Assembly (NCBI GenBank): GCA_003132405.1
Contig: PKXQ01000058.1
Location: 1-64,000 of the forward strand
From: Acidobacteriaceae bacterium
GTDB lineage: Bacteria; Acidobacteriota; Terriglobia; Terriglobales; Acidobacteriaceae
Direction: 5' to 3'
DNA: 64,000 bases
Shown one piece after another: positions 55,729-64,000 of this stretch (within the stretch, counting starts at the first letter, position 1; each line of letters opens with the position of its first letter). A program made the position numbers and the translations under genes. A model generated the notes under the pieces. It was given only the letters and a program-made list of their open reading frames with translations, was not told the origin of the DNA and did not search any database.

Positions 55729-55746
55729 GTTCGGACGCATTATACT

Positions 55747-55777
55747 AAACCGCTTTTGTTGTTTACTGAAGCGGTTT
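55747..55777. promoter_or_regulatory. Operator-like inverted repeat downstream of the promoter
   Basis: AAACCGCTT (55747-55755) and AAGCGGTTT (55769-55777) are perfect inverted arms, and each is followed by TTGTT. The position, just after the expected transcription start, suits repression by the adjacent LacI 2. Confidence 0.55.
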
Positions 55778-55940
55778 TGTTGAATAAAGCAACAGGATTG
55801 CGGCCAGCAGAGAATTAGAGGGCTTCGGCAAGTTGGGATTGCATCTTGCTTTGATGAATAGCGGGGCCTTTGCCCGCCAGTTGCGCATTTCGACCATTGA
55901 ATTCGAGAGCCCGTCCGTGGGGGATGGGAACCATGTTGAG

Positions 55941-55979
55941 CTAATACGTTGATCTAACACGCTGACCTAACACGCTGAC
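55941..55979 (+). repeat. Three tandem 13-bp repeats before the receptor 2 start
   Basis: Units CTAATACGTTGAT, CTAACACGCTGAC and CTAACACGCTGAC lie head-to-tail, ending in CTAAGGAG at 55980-55987, the ribosome binding site. Confidence 0.7.
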
Positions 55980-55994
55980 CTAAGGAGAAACTCC

Positions 55995-58900
55995 ATGACG
56001 CGTTTCATCCGCTGGACACTCGCGATTACCTTCCTGGCCGCTATGGCAGCCCCGGCATTCTCACAAAGCAGGAACACCGGTGAAATTCGCGGCACGGTTA
56101 CCGCCGCAGGAGCCGTGGTTCAGGGTGCAACGGTCACACTCAGCAATATCGATACCGGAGTAACGAAGACTTTCGTCACCAACCAGGACGGCATCTACGA
56201 TACTGTTTCAACGACCGCCGGAAACTACACCATCACCGTCACCGCCAAGGGCTTCAAGAGAGTCGTGATCGGCCCGGTTACGCTGCAGGTGGACGTCATC
56301 ACCGAGAACGCCGCATTAGACGTGGGCTCGGTATCGGAAACAATCACCGTGGAAGCGGGTGGCATCCCGCTGTTGGAGACGGAAACCTCTCACCTAGGCA
56401 CTGTTCTTGAGACAAAAATTGTACAGCAGTTACCCCAGGTCGGTTTCGGAATTACCGGCAACGATTGGGCGAACTTCAACATTCTCCTTCCTGGAGCGTC
56501 CAGCTCTCCAACGATGCCTTCGTCCGAGGGCAGCGGCTCTTACAATGCTGGCGATGCGATCTCTCTCAACGGAAACCTGCTCAACTATGCCAACTATCTC
56601 CAGGATGGCGGCGTGGTTCAGTTGCCAGTCAGCAACAACGTTGACAACACGTTGCTCGAGGCGGTGCAGGAAGTCCAAATCAATACTTCTTCGTTCTCGG
56701 CGGAATATGGCATTGGCGGCGCCGTCTTCAACCAGATCACCAAGGGCGGAACCAACCGTTTTCACGGGTCGGCTTACGAATATTTTCAAAACAATTTTCT
56801 AAACGCAGCCCCTTATTTCGAGGTTCCGAACACAAGCTCAACGGGACCTGCCCTCATCCCAGCAAGCCCAGCACTTTTGCGCTACGACGAGTGGGGTGGC
56901 TCCATCGGCGGCCCGATCATCAAGAACAAGTTGTTCTTCTTCTTCGTCCGCGACAAGATCTATCTCAACGGCGCTGCGCCTCCCACGGATGGTAGCACTC
57001 CTACCCTGGCCGAGAGAGGTCTGGGAACGGCGTATCCTGGCTCCTACGATTTCACCGCGCCCGGCCTCTTTACGCTTTACGACCCGGCTAGCTGTAGTAC
57101 GCCAGGTTGTACTCGACTCTCATTTGCAGCGGAGAACACGGGAGCGCTTGCTGGTCAAAACGTTATTCCCGCGGCCGGCCAGGGGAGTCCCGGCGAGAGC
57201 ACCGTAGACCCCGTGGCATCGAACATTCTGACGAAGTTGTTCCCTTCGCCTAACGCAGGAGGCGCGGGAGCTCTTGACAACAACTTCACGACCATTCTGC
57301 CTGTCCCGGAACCGACTCTCAGATATTTTGGCCGCATTGACTATGATATTTCACAGAAGCACCGCCTGATCTTTTCGATCCAACAGAAGAACACGTTGGA
57401 GCCTGCGAAATACGGGCCGTTTGCCTGCCCGCTCAATTGCTTTTCCGGGGACGTCGACGGGTACGCCGTGCAGGCTACTATCACTTCGCAGATCAAGCCG
57501 ACCTTGGTCAACGAACTCCGCATGGCCTATACCAAGCAAGGCAACTGGTTCATTCCCGATTCGGTTGGGTATAACAATCAATCGGAGCTGGGCTTGCAAT
57601 ACGCCAAGGCAAACGTTTTCCCGTCGATAAGCATAGGCGGTCCCGGCCTCTGCTGCTCGGGCGGCGTGGCACCCGGTACAAACGCCGTATACATTGAGAA
57701 CCTCTATGACCCGTCGGATACCGTGACCCTGATCCGTGGCAGACACATTCTGCATTTCGGCGTCGAGGTATTGATGGGACAGCCCAATGTGACGCCGTGG
57801 GGAAACGTTCAAGCGGGCAACTTCACCTTCACTGGAAACTATACAGCGCAAAATGGCGTTAAAGCGGGAACGACAGGGGCTGGTCTGGCCGATTTCCTGC
57901 TGGGCGATGTCGAAAACTGGAACGCCAACAACACGGCAATACAATACGGGCGTCTGAAGAGTCCGCAGTTGTTCGTTCAAGATGACATCAAGGTCCGCCC
58001 GAATCTTACGATCAACCTCGGTTTGCGCTACGTGGCGACCACTGGAATCACCGAGAAATACGACTCCATTGGGGGGTTCGATCCGAACACAGTATTGGTC
58101 TGCACCGTCGATCAAAACGGCACACCTTGCGGCTCGGCCAACGGCTCATTAGGCTCGATGTGGTTTGCTCCGCAGAACAACCGAACCTCGTTGCAGAAGC
58201 CGATCAAGGACATCTTTCTGCCGCGCGTCGGCTTCGCCTGGTCCATCAAAAACGATACCGTCATCAGAGGCGGGATCGGAATGTACTCGTATAACTTCAG
58301 CGACGATGACTACGGCAATGGATTAGGACTGGGGGCGCCTGACCAATTGAGTGGTAGTTTCTCGGACAAAAACGGCGGAGCAGGGCCTCCAATCCTGACT
58401 CTCTCCGCCACCGCTGCTCAGGCTAATCCCCTTCTGAGTTACGTCGGAGGCACGAAGGTCCCTTCCGCGTACCTCAACGTCACATCTCCGTCAAACCAGA
58501 CCTATGTCCCCTACGACGTCCCAGTAGGGCGAATCAATCAATGGCAATTAAGCGTGGAGCATGAGTTCGGACGAGATTACATGGCGTCGCTCGCCTACGC
58601 GGGAAGCCACGGCTCAAATCTGCAATTTGGAACGGACGTTAACCAAATCACCAGCGCGGCCGGTTTGGCCGCAATTGGGGCAGAGACCACACCGACACTC
58701 ATTCAAGCAAACCGCCCCTTCCCAGCCTGGGGATCCCTTAGCGGATATAATTTCGACGCTGTATCGAATTACAATGCCCTGCAAGCCACCATCAACCACC
58801 GTTTTTCCAACGGCTTGCTTTTCAGTTTCAACTACGTCTGGTCGCACTTCCTGGATGATCAGGATTCGGGCGGATGGGGAAGCCGCGGAGGGACACAGTA

Positions 58901-59570
58901 TTGGCAAATTGGGAACGACCCGAAGATTAATTACGGGGATTCAAATTTCGATGTCCCGAATGCGTACAAAGGATACGTTTCTTACGAATTGCCGTTTGGC
59001 AAAGGAAAACCCTACCTAAGCGGCAACACGCTACTGGACGAAGCAGTCGGTGGGTTTAGGATTTCCGGAACCATGATCACGCAGAGCGGAAATCCGTTTA
59101 CCATAGTCAACCAAACGAACTCTAACGCGAGTTATACAGGCTGTGCAACTGTCGGTGGATCGGCAACCGGCGGCGACGTAAACAACGGATGCAATTGGTA
59201 TCCGAACGTTATAGCATCCCCGCACGTTGGCAATCCGAGCCCTGCCGAATGGTTTAACACTTCAGCCTATGCCGACGCGTGGACACCGGGCTCCGGCCCG
59301 TTCGCGTTTGGCAATGAGGGCAGGAACTCTCTGAGAGGGCCACGCCTCACTGTTTTTAATATGTCCTTCGCTAAGGACTTTACCTTCACGGAACGGGTTA
59401 AATTGGAACTGCGATCAGACTGGGTTAACGTCTTTAATCACCCGAGCCTCAACATTCCGGGCCAATCCTTCGGAGGGCCTAATTTCGGGGTGATCAGCGA
59501 CGCAACCCTGGGCAATGGTGTCACGGTAGGCGCCCGGACCGGTCAACTCAGCGCTCGCATTTCGTTCTGA
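55995..59570 (+). CDS. TonB-dependent receptor, Oar-like, with carboxypeptidase-regulatory domain (receptor 2)
   Basis: 1191-residue outer-membrane protein. Signal peptide (RWTLAITFLAAMAAPAFSQS), carboxypeptidase-regulatory-like domain (about 28-105: NTGEIRGTVTAAGAVVQGAT, TVSTTAGNYTITV), plug (LSSFSAEYGIGGAVFNQITK-type segment, GGTNRFHGSAYEYFQ), a barrel and C-terminal ARISF. Same architecture as receptor 1, but they differ widely in sequence and length. With LacI 2 divergent and GH genes flanking, import of an oligosaccharide is likely. AAGGAG is 8 bases before the ATG. Confidence 0.9.
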   Translation: MTRFIRWTLAITFLAAMAAPAFSQSRNTGEIRGTVTAAGAVVQGATVTLSNIDTGVTKTFVTNQDGIYDTVSTTAGNYTITVTAKGFKRVVIGPVTLQVDVITENAALDVGSVSETITVEAGGIPLLETETSHLGTVLETKIVQQLPQVGFGITGNDWANFNILLPGASSSPTMPSSEGSGSYNAGDAISLNGNLLNYANYLQDGGVVQLPVSNNVDNTLLEAVQEVQINTSSFSAEYGIGGAVFNQITKGGTNRFHGSAYEYFQNNFLNAAPYFEVPNTSSTGPALIPASPALLRYDEWGGSIGGPIIKNKLFFFFVRDKIYLNGAAPPTDGSTPTLAERGLGTAYPGSYDFTAPGLFTLYDPASCSTPGCTRLSFAAENTGALAGQNVIPAAGQGSPGESTVDPVASNILTKLFPSPNAGGAGALDNNFTTILPVPEPTLRYFGRIDYDISQKHRLIFSIQQKNTLEPAKYGPFACPLNCFSGDVDGYAVQATITSQIKPTLVNELRMAYTKQGNWFIPDSVGYNNQSELGLQYAKANVFPSISIGGPGLCCSGGVAPGTNAVYIENLYDPSDTVTLIRGRHILHFGVEVLMGQPNVTPWGNVQAGNFTFTGNYTAQNGVKAGTTGAGLADFLLGDVENWNANNTAIQYGRLKSPQLFVQDDIKVRPNLTINLGLRYVATTGITEKYDSIGGFDPNTVLVCTVDQNGTPCGSANGSLGSMWFAPQNNRTSLQKPIKDIFLPRVGFAWSIKNDTVIRGGIGMYSYNFSDDDYGNGLGLGAPDQLSGSFSDKNGGAGPPILTLSATAAQANPLLSYVGGTKVPSAYLNVTSPSNQTYVPYDVPVGRINQWQLSVEHEFGRDYMASLAYAGSHGSNLQFGTDVNQITSAAGLAAIGAETTPTLIQANRPFPAWGSLSGYNFDAVSNYNALQATINHRFSNGLLFSFNYVWSHFLDDQDSGGWGSRGGTQYWQIGNDPKINYGDSNFDVPNAYKGYVSYELPFGKGKPYLSGNTLLDEAVGGFRISGTMITQSGNPFTIVNQTNSNASYTGCATVGGSATGGDVNNGCNWYPNVIASPHVGNPSPAEWFNTSAYADAWTPGSGPFAFGNEGRNSLRGPRLTVFNMSFAKDFTFTERVKLELRSDWVNVFNHPSLNIPGQSFGGPNFGVISDATLGNGVTVGARTGQLSARISF

Positions 59571-59596
59571 TATGAGGGCCTTCCCCCGCAACGTCG

Positions 59597-59627
59597 AGGA
59601 CGGCAGTTCGCTGCCGTCCTTCTCTTT
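59597..59627 (+). terminator. Intrinsic terminator of TonB receptor 2
   Basis: GGACGGCAG pairs perfectly with CTGCCGTCC around the stable TTCG tetraloop, extended by one A-T pair, followed by TTCTCTTT. Confidence 0.9.
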
Positions 59628-59680
59628 GCTCTGAGAACAACCGGGATTCAACGTCAGACCCGTCACCGTACAATCCTGAC

Positions 59681-60877
59681 ATGAGAACCATTACCGTTGC
59701 CGTCTTCTCTTGCGGGGTTCTATTTCTTGGGTCGCTCTGCTTCTCGCAAACTAACGCCAGTCGTCAGCAGCAGATCGAATCGCACACGCGCAAAGCTGCG
59801 GAGTATTTGAAGGAGAATCGGTCCGATCTGGCGGTGCCGGAATTTAGAGCGATACTCGCCATCGATCCCAAGAATGTGGATGCACATGGCAATCTCGGGG
59901 CAGTGCTTTTTTTCCAGGGCGCGTATGCGGAGGCGATTCCGGAGTTGAGGGCGGCGCTGAAGTTGCGGCCGACGCTGTGGAAGACGGAGGCTCTGCTTGG
60001 CATCGGAGAAAAGCGCACAGGCGATATCGAGGCTGCGCGGCGCGATCTGGAGAAAGCGTTTCCGAACGTAGCGGAGGAGAAGGTTCGGGTTGAAACGGGG
60101 ATGGAGTTGATCGAAATCTATTCGGCGACGGGCGATCTGGAGAAGGCTGCGGCAACGGTCGGCACGCTGCGGAAGATTGAACCTACAAATGGAGCGACTC
60201 TCTATGCCGCTTACCGGATCTATTCCGATCTCGCCGATGAGTCGCTGCTCAGTTTGTCGGTGGTCGATCCGAATTCGGCGCGGATGCACCAGGCGCTGGC
60301 GCATGAACTGGCGAAGCGCGGGCGTACGGCTGAGGCGATCGAAAATTACAGGGCGGCGCTGAAGCTTGATCCGCAACCGCCGGGACTCCATTTTGAACTG
60401 GCGGAAATGCTCAACATATTGGGGACTGACGAAGGGCGGCAAGAAGCGGAGACCGAGTATCGCGCGGCCCTGGCGGCGAATCCGATGGATGAGCAATCGG
60501 AGCGCAGGCTGGGCGGGATCGCTTTCCAGGCGGGGGATTTGAAGGCAGCTACGGATCATTACGATCGGGCGATTCAACTGCAGCCGAACGATCCGGAAGC
60601 GAATATCGGGTTGGCGAAGGTTATGACGTCGCTCAATGAGCCGAAAAAAGCCGAGGCGCTCTTGCAGCGCGCTCTCCAACTCGATCCGACCAGCGCCGTC
60701 GCCCACTTTCGGCTGAGCGCTATTTATCGTCAGACAGGGCGTGCGGAAGATGCCCAACGCGAACTAGAGGAATATCAAAAATATAAAGGCATGAAGGAAA
60801 AGCTCCGCGAGGTTTACGGTGATTTACATCGGGATCAAACCGGGGACGAGGGCGATGATTCCAACCGCAAGAAATAG
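59681..60877 (+). CDS. Secreted TPR-repeat protein
   Basis: 398 residues. Signal peptide (RTITVAVFSCGVLFLGSLCF), then at least six TPR units (for example LAIDPKNVDAHGNLGAVLFF, LKLDPQPPGLHFELAEMLNI, IQLQPNDPEANIGLAKVMTS, LQLDPTSAVAHFRLSAIYRQ). Probably a periplasmic scaffold. The last 23 bases overlap the next gene's start, so they are coupled. Confidence 0.85.
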   Translation: MRTITVAVFSCGVLFLGSLCFSQTNASRQQQIESHTRKAAEYLKENRSDLAVPEFRAILAIDPKNVDAHGNLGAVLFFQGAYAEAIPELRAALKLRPTLWKTEALLGIGEKRTGDIEAARRDLEKAFPNVAEEKVRVETGMELIEIYSATGDLEKAAATVGTLRKIEPTNGATLYAAYRIYSDLADESLLSLSVVDPNSARMHQALAHELAKRGRTAEAIENYRAALKLDPQPPGLHFELAEMLNILGTDEGRQEAETEYRAALAANPMDEQSERRLGGIAFQAGDLKAATDHYDRAIQLQPNDPEANIGLAKVMTSLNEPKKAEALLQRALQLDPTSAVAHFRLSAIYRQTGRAEDAQRELEEYQKYKGMKEKLREVYGDLHRDQTGDEGDDSNRKK

Positions 60878-63812
60878 TCGGCTCGCTCTATTAATGAAGG
60901 GGATCTTCGTATCCCTGCTGCTTTCCGTTAGCCCGCTGTTCGCAACCTCCTATTACGCAGCGCGCCTCGACGATCCGAGAGCGATTTACCTCACGCCAGA
61001 CAATTTCGCGGTGAAGGGCGACGGCATTGCGGACGATTCTACCGCTTTGCAAGAGGCCATTAATGAGGTTCAGGAGAAAACGAACCAAGGAATTCTGTTC
61101 ATTCCATCAGGCCGTTACCGTGTAACGAAGACCATCTATATCTGGCCAGGAATTCGGCTTATCGGTTTTGGAGCGACGCGGCCGTTGCTGGTTCTCGCGG
61201 CAAACACAGCGGGATTTCAGCATGGCCCTACATATATGGTGTTCTTCGCGGGCGGTCGGCCGAGTGCGGGCGCGACCGTGCCCGATGCGTCTCCGGGCAC
61301 ATTTTATTCGGCCATCAGCAATATCGACTTTGACATTCAAGATGGAAATCCGGGTGCGGTTGGAGTACGCGCGCATTACGCTCAGCACTGCTTTCTGGCG
61401 CATATCGACTTTCACATTGGCTCAGGGCTAGCGGGCATTCACGATGGCGGCAATGTCGCGCAAGACGTGCATTTTTATGGGGGCCAGTACGGCATCTGGA
61501 CGCGCAAGCCATCGCCCGGATGGCAATTCACCATAATCGACGCGACGTTTGAGGGGCAGCGCGAAGCAGCCATCCGCGAGCACGAAGCCGGGCTTACGCT
61601 CATCCGTCCTCAATTCAAGAATGTTCCGACGGCGATTTCTATCGATCCCAAATACTCCGACGAACTGTGGATAAAAGATGGGCGCATGGAAAATGTGACC
61701 GGTCCCGCCTTCGTGATCAGCAACGAGAAAAATGCGCGCACCGAAATCAATATGGAGAATGTTGCCTGCTCTAACGTTCCACTTTTCGCTTCTTATCGCG
61801 ACAGCGGCAGACAGGTATCCGGCCCGGCAAAGATTTACGAAGTGCAAACCTTCTCGCATGGTCTTCATTACGAGGATATAGGCACAGCTCCCGCTATTGA
61901 GGACGTCTTTACTACAGCGGCATTGAATGCCCTGCCGAAATCGATCGCGTCCGATATCTTGGATCTCCCTTCGATCGAAACCTGGGTCAACATCCGGTCT
62001 CTCGGTGCCGCCGGTGACGGTGTGACAGACGACACCGAAGCGCTTCGAAAAGCCATTGCTCAGCATCGCACGATTTACTTTCCATCGGGACAATATCGTG
62101 TGAGGGACACCGTCTCGCTCCGGACGGATACGGTTCTCATCGGCCTCCATCCGAGCGTTACGCGAATATTGCTTGCGGATTCGACCCCGGCCTTTCAGGG
62201 GGTCGGCAGCCCCAAGCCGCTGCTCGAGACTCCCGCGGGCGGAACGAACATCGTGACCGGCATCGGCCTCTACACTAATGGAGTCAATCCGCGCGCGGTA
62301 GCCGCGATGTGGGCAGCGGGCAAAGATTCGATGATGAACGACGTGCGTTTCCTGGGAGGGCACGGAACCATCGATCCAAACGCCAGCGCGGAAGAAAGTG
62401 CGAAAGGTTGGAAGCTTATCTATAACGATACTCATACCGCCGATCCCAATCCGAAGCGGCGTTGGGACTCGCAGTATCCAAGTCTATGGATCACTGGCGG
62501 AGGCACGTTCCTCGATATCTGGACACCCAGTACATTCGCGCAGGCGGGCCTGCTTATCTCTAACACATCGACAGCGGGACGAATTTATCAGCTGTCTAGC
62601 GAGCATCACGTTCGCAACGAGGTAATTCTCGATCACGCATCGAACTGGCAGATATACGCCCTGCAAACTGAAGAAGAGCGCGGCGAGAGTGGGTTTGCGC
62701 TGCCGCTCGACATTCGAGACTCGCGCAACATTACTTTTGCGAATCTGCATATGTATCGCGTAGTGAGCAGTTATCAGCCGTTCCGGCAGGCGATCACAGT
62801 TAGTAATTCGAGTAATATAAGGTTGCGCAACTTACATTGTTATAGCGATAGCAAAGTATCGTTTGATAACTCGATCTACGATCAGACTCATAACGTCGAA
62901 TTACGACAACGCGAATTCGCGTGGCTGACAATTTCCGGCCACACTCCGCAAAAACACACCGCCAAGCCGTCACCGATTCTGGCGCAAGATGCGAGGGTTG
63001 AAAAAGTTGCGGGCGGCTTTTTCAACATTTCAGGGGGCACGGTCGATCGCTCCGGAGACGTGTATTTCGTGGATGCTCAGCGGCAAACTATTTACCGCTG
63101 GTCGGTTGCCAGTCGCCAATTGTCCAAAGTTCGTGACAATCCCTTGGGCCCGGTGCAACTGTTTTTCGATAAGGCCGGCGACCTAATTGTCATTTCTTAC
63201 GATGGGGATGGAACGGTTTACAGCATCCGGCCGAACTCGCCCGATGACGACATTACCTTACTGAAAGCCGCGCCCACCGCGCCGCGACCGGGATTGACAC
63301 CCGTTCTTCCCGTCGACTACTGGAGAAACGAAAACGATTTCTTCGAAGCCATTTCTGCCGCAAGGCCGTTTCAATTTGTCTCTCCCGATGGCAGCACGTT
63401 TTTCCCTGCGGGAGCGGACTTCGTGACCGGCGAACTCTATTATGGATCCAAACTGAATGATGCGCTCCGAGCTTTTGGTTTCGCACCTGCCATCGCCGGC
63501 AAGCCTTTCTACCTCTCCGATGAGTCCGAAGAGAAAACCTATGTCGGCAGCATCGGCGCCGACGGGTCGATCACAAACTTGCGTCTCTTTGCCGAGCAGG
63601 GCGGGGAAGGCCTTGCCGTAGACGATAAGGGGAACGTGTACCTCGCTGCCGGCCAGGTGTTCGTCTACAACCCATCAGGCGATCTCATCGATACAATTGA
63701 AATTCCGGAACGGCCTTCGCAACTACTATTTGGGGGCGCTGATGGCCGTTCATTGTTCGTTCTTGCTCGCAGCTCGTTATATTTGGTTCGAACCCGTAAT
63801 AAAGAGCGCTGA
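60855..63812 (+). CDS. Secreted GH55/pectate-lyase-3-like enzyme with a C-terminal propeller
   Basis: 985 residues from ATG 60855 (GGACGAGGG upstream; ATG 60894 is the alternative). A signal peptide (MKGIFVSLLLSVSPLFA) is followed by two pectate-lyase-3/GH55 beta-helix starts: NFAVKGDGIADDSTALQEAI (about 50-69) and IRSLGAAGDGVTDDTEALRK (about 378-397), each with FPSGRYRV- or FPSGQYRV-like turns. From about 711 the chain resembles an SMP-30/gluconolactonase-type propeller (GGTVDRSGDVYFVDAQRQTI, FDKAGDLIVISYDGDGTVYS). GH55 enzymes cleave beta-1,3-glucan; the activity is a guess from fold. Confidence 0.75.
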   Translation: MIPTARNSRLALLMKGIFVSLLLSVSPLFATSYYAARLDDPRAIYLTPDNFAVKGDGIADDSTALQEAINEVQEKTNQGILFIPSGRYRVTKTIYIWPGIRLIGFGATRPLLVLAANTAGFQHGPTYMVFFAGGRPSAGATVPDASPGTFYSAISNIDFDIQDGNPGAVGVRAHYAQHCFLAHIDFHIGSGLAGIHDGGNVAQDVHFYGGQYGIWTRKPSPGWQFTIIDATFEGQREAAIREHEAGLTLIRPQFKNVPTAISIDPKYSDELWIKDGRMENVTGPAFVISNEKNARTEINMENVACSNVPLFASYRDSGRQVSGPAKIYEVQTFSHGLHYEDIGTAPAIEDVFTTAALNALPKSIASDILDLPSIETWVNIRSLGAAGDGVTDDTEALRKAIAQHRTIYFPSGQYRVRDTVSLRTDTVLIGLHPSVTRILLADSTPAFQGVGSPKPLLETPAGGTNIVTGIGLYTNGVNPRAVAAMWAAGKDSMMNDVRFLGGHGTIDPNASAEESAKGWKLIYNDTHTADPNPKRRWDSQYPSLWITGGGTFLDIWTPSTFAQAGLLISNTSTAGRIYQLSSEHHVRNEVILDHASNWQIYALQTEEERGESGFALPLDIRDSRNITFANLHMYRVVSSYQPFRQAITVSNSSNIRLRNLHCYSDSKVSFDNSIYDQTHNVELRQREFAWLTISGHTPQKHTAKPSPILAQDARVEKVAGGFFNISGGTVDRSGDVYFVDAQRQTIYRWSVASRQLSKVRDNPLGPVQLFFDKAGDLIVISYDGDGTVYSIRPNSPDDDITLLKAAPTAPRPGLTPVLPVDYWRNENDFFEAISAARPFQFVSPDGSTFFPAGADFVTGELYYGSKLNDALRAFGFAPAIAGKPFYLSDESEEKTYVGSIGADGSITNLRLFAEQGGEGLAVDDKGNVYLAAGQVFVYNPSGDLIDTIEIPERPSQLLFGGADGRSLFVLARSSLYLVRTRNKER

Positions 63813-63859
63813 GGCGGCGCATCAACTTGGAACGTCGGCCGACACATTCGAATTTCCTA

Positions 63860-64000
63860 ATGAGGACTGTCCGGTTGGCAGCATTAGCGAGTGCTTTGCT
63901 TTCATTGGCTAGCAACTTTATGGTCGCTACGAGTAGCCAACAAACACCTGCCGCGGTCGACAGTACGCCGAACGTAGTCACTACTACGGATCTTCCATTA
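63860..64000 (+). CDS. 5' end of a secreted-protein gene, cut by the window edge
   Basis: Frame open from ATG 63860 to the end (47 codons). MRTVRLAALASALLSLASNF, then MVATSSQQTPAAVD, looks like a signal peptide with a Ser/Gln/Thr-rich start of the mature protein. No ribosome binding site is evident. It follows the GH55-like gene by 47 bases and may belong to the same operon. Function cannot be told. Confidence 0.5.
   Translation, partial: MRTVRLAALASALLSLASNFMVATSSQQTPAAVDSTPNVVTTTDLPL

Larger units (their letters stand above)
55633..55994. other. Divergent regulatory spacer between LacI 2 and TonB receptor 2
   Basis: 362 bases. It contains a plus-strand promoter, an operator-like inverted repeat and, just before the receptor start, three tandem 13-bp units (CTAATACGTTGAT, CTAACACGCTGAC, CTAACACGCTGAC at 55941-55979) followed by AAGGAG. 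No gene seen. Confidence 0.6.

Overview
The window (about 60% GC) looks like a chromosomal segment of an Acidobacteriota, most likely class Terriglobia. This is inferred from two very large Oar-like TonB-dependent receptors with an N-terminal carboxypeptidase-regulatory domain, Tat-exported sugar oxidoreductases and TIM-barrel proteins, a GT87/GT2-GtrA cluster, and an abundant 26-bp repeat that reads HPERSEG when translated. No species can be named from the sequence alone.

Region 1 (1-18790) is one continuous plus-strand ribosomal superoperon in the classical S10-spc-alpha order: the end of an elongation-factor gene, rpsJ-rplCDWB-rpsS-rplV-rpsC-rplP-rpmC-rpsQ, rplNXE-rpsN-rpsH-rplFR-rpsE-rpmD-rplO-secY-adk-map-infA-rpmJ, and rpsM-rpsK-rpsD-rpoA-rplQ. 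The only strong terminator I see lies just after rplQ. Most spacers are unusual: they are built from short tandem words (such as AGCTAAGAG, GAAACCTT, CAGTTGCCAGTGG, GCGAATAGCGAAC) arranged as inverted repeats, so the mRNA would fold between genes, and the last copy often supplies the ribosome binding site. The start of infA is duplicated around an inserted 94-bp repeat element.

Region 2 (18790-33211) holds a phosphate-type MFS symporter, guaB coupled to a VanZ-like gene, a second MFS transporter, a GT87 / GT2-GtrA / GT87 surface-glycan cluster, DUF2203, a GIY-YIG nuclease gene bracketed by inverted copies of the HPERSEG repeat, two cell-envelope proteins (Ig-like and SH3 lipoprotein), a DegT aminotransferase and a DUF309 protein.

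Region 3 (33212-45315) has TonB receptor 1, a divergent sulfatase-TPR protein with one metal-ligand substitution, and a compact four-gene plus-strand unit: lipoprotein phosphodiesterase, small ribbon-helix-helix-like protein, EMC3/Oxa1-like membrane protein, and membrane-anchored phosphodiesterase. This unit is the best candidate here for an uncharacterised system.

Region 4 (45547-64000) is a carbohydrate-use locus. On the minus strand lie two LacI paralogues, a GH3 beta-glucosidase, an ACS-family MFS transporter and three Tat-exported proteins (two xylose-isomerase-like TIM barrels and a Gfo/Idh/MocA oxidoreductase), which suggests oxidative (3-keto) glycoside breakdown. Divergently, TonB receptor 2, a TPR protein and a GH55/pectate-lyase-like secreted protein follow. 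Near-perfect palindromes in the LacI upstream regions and just downstream of the receptor promoter are good operator candidates. The window ends inside a new secreted-protein gene.
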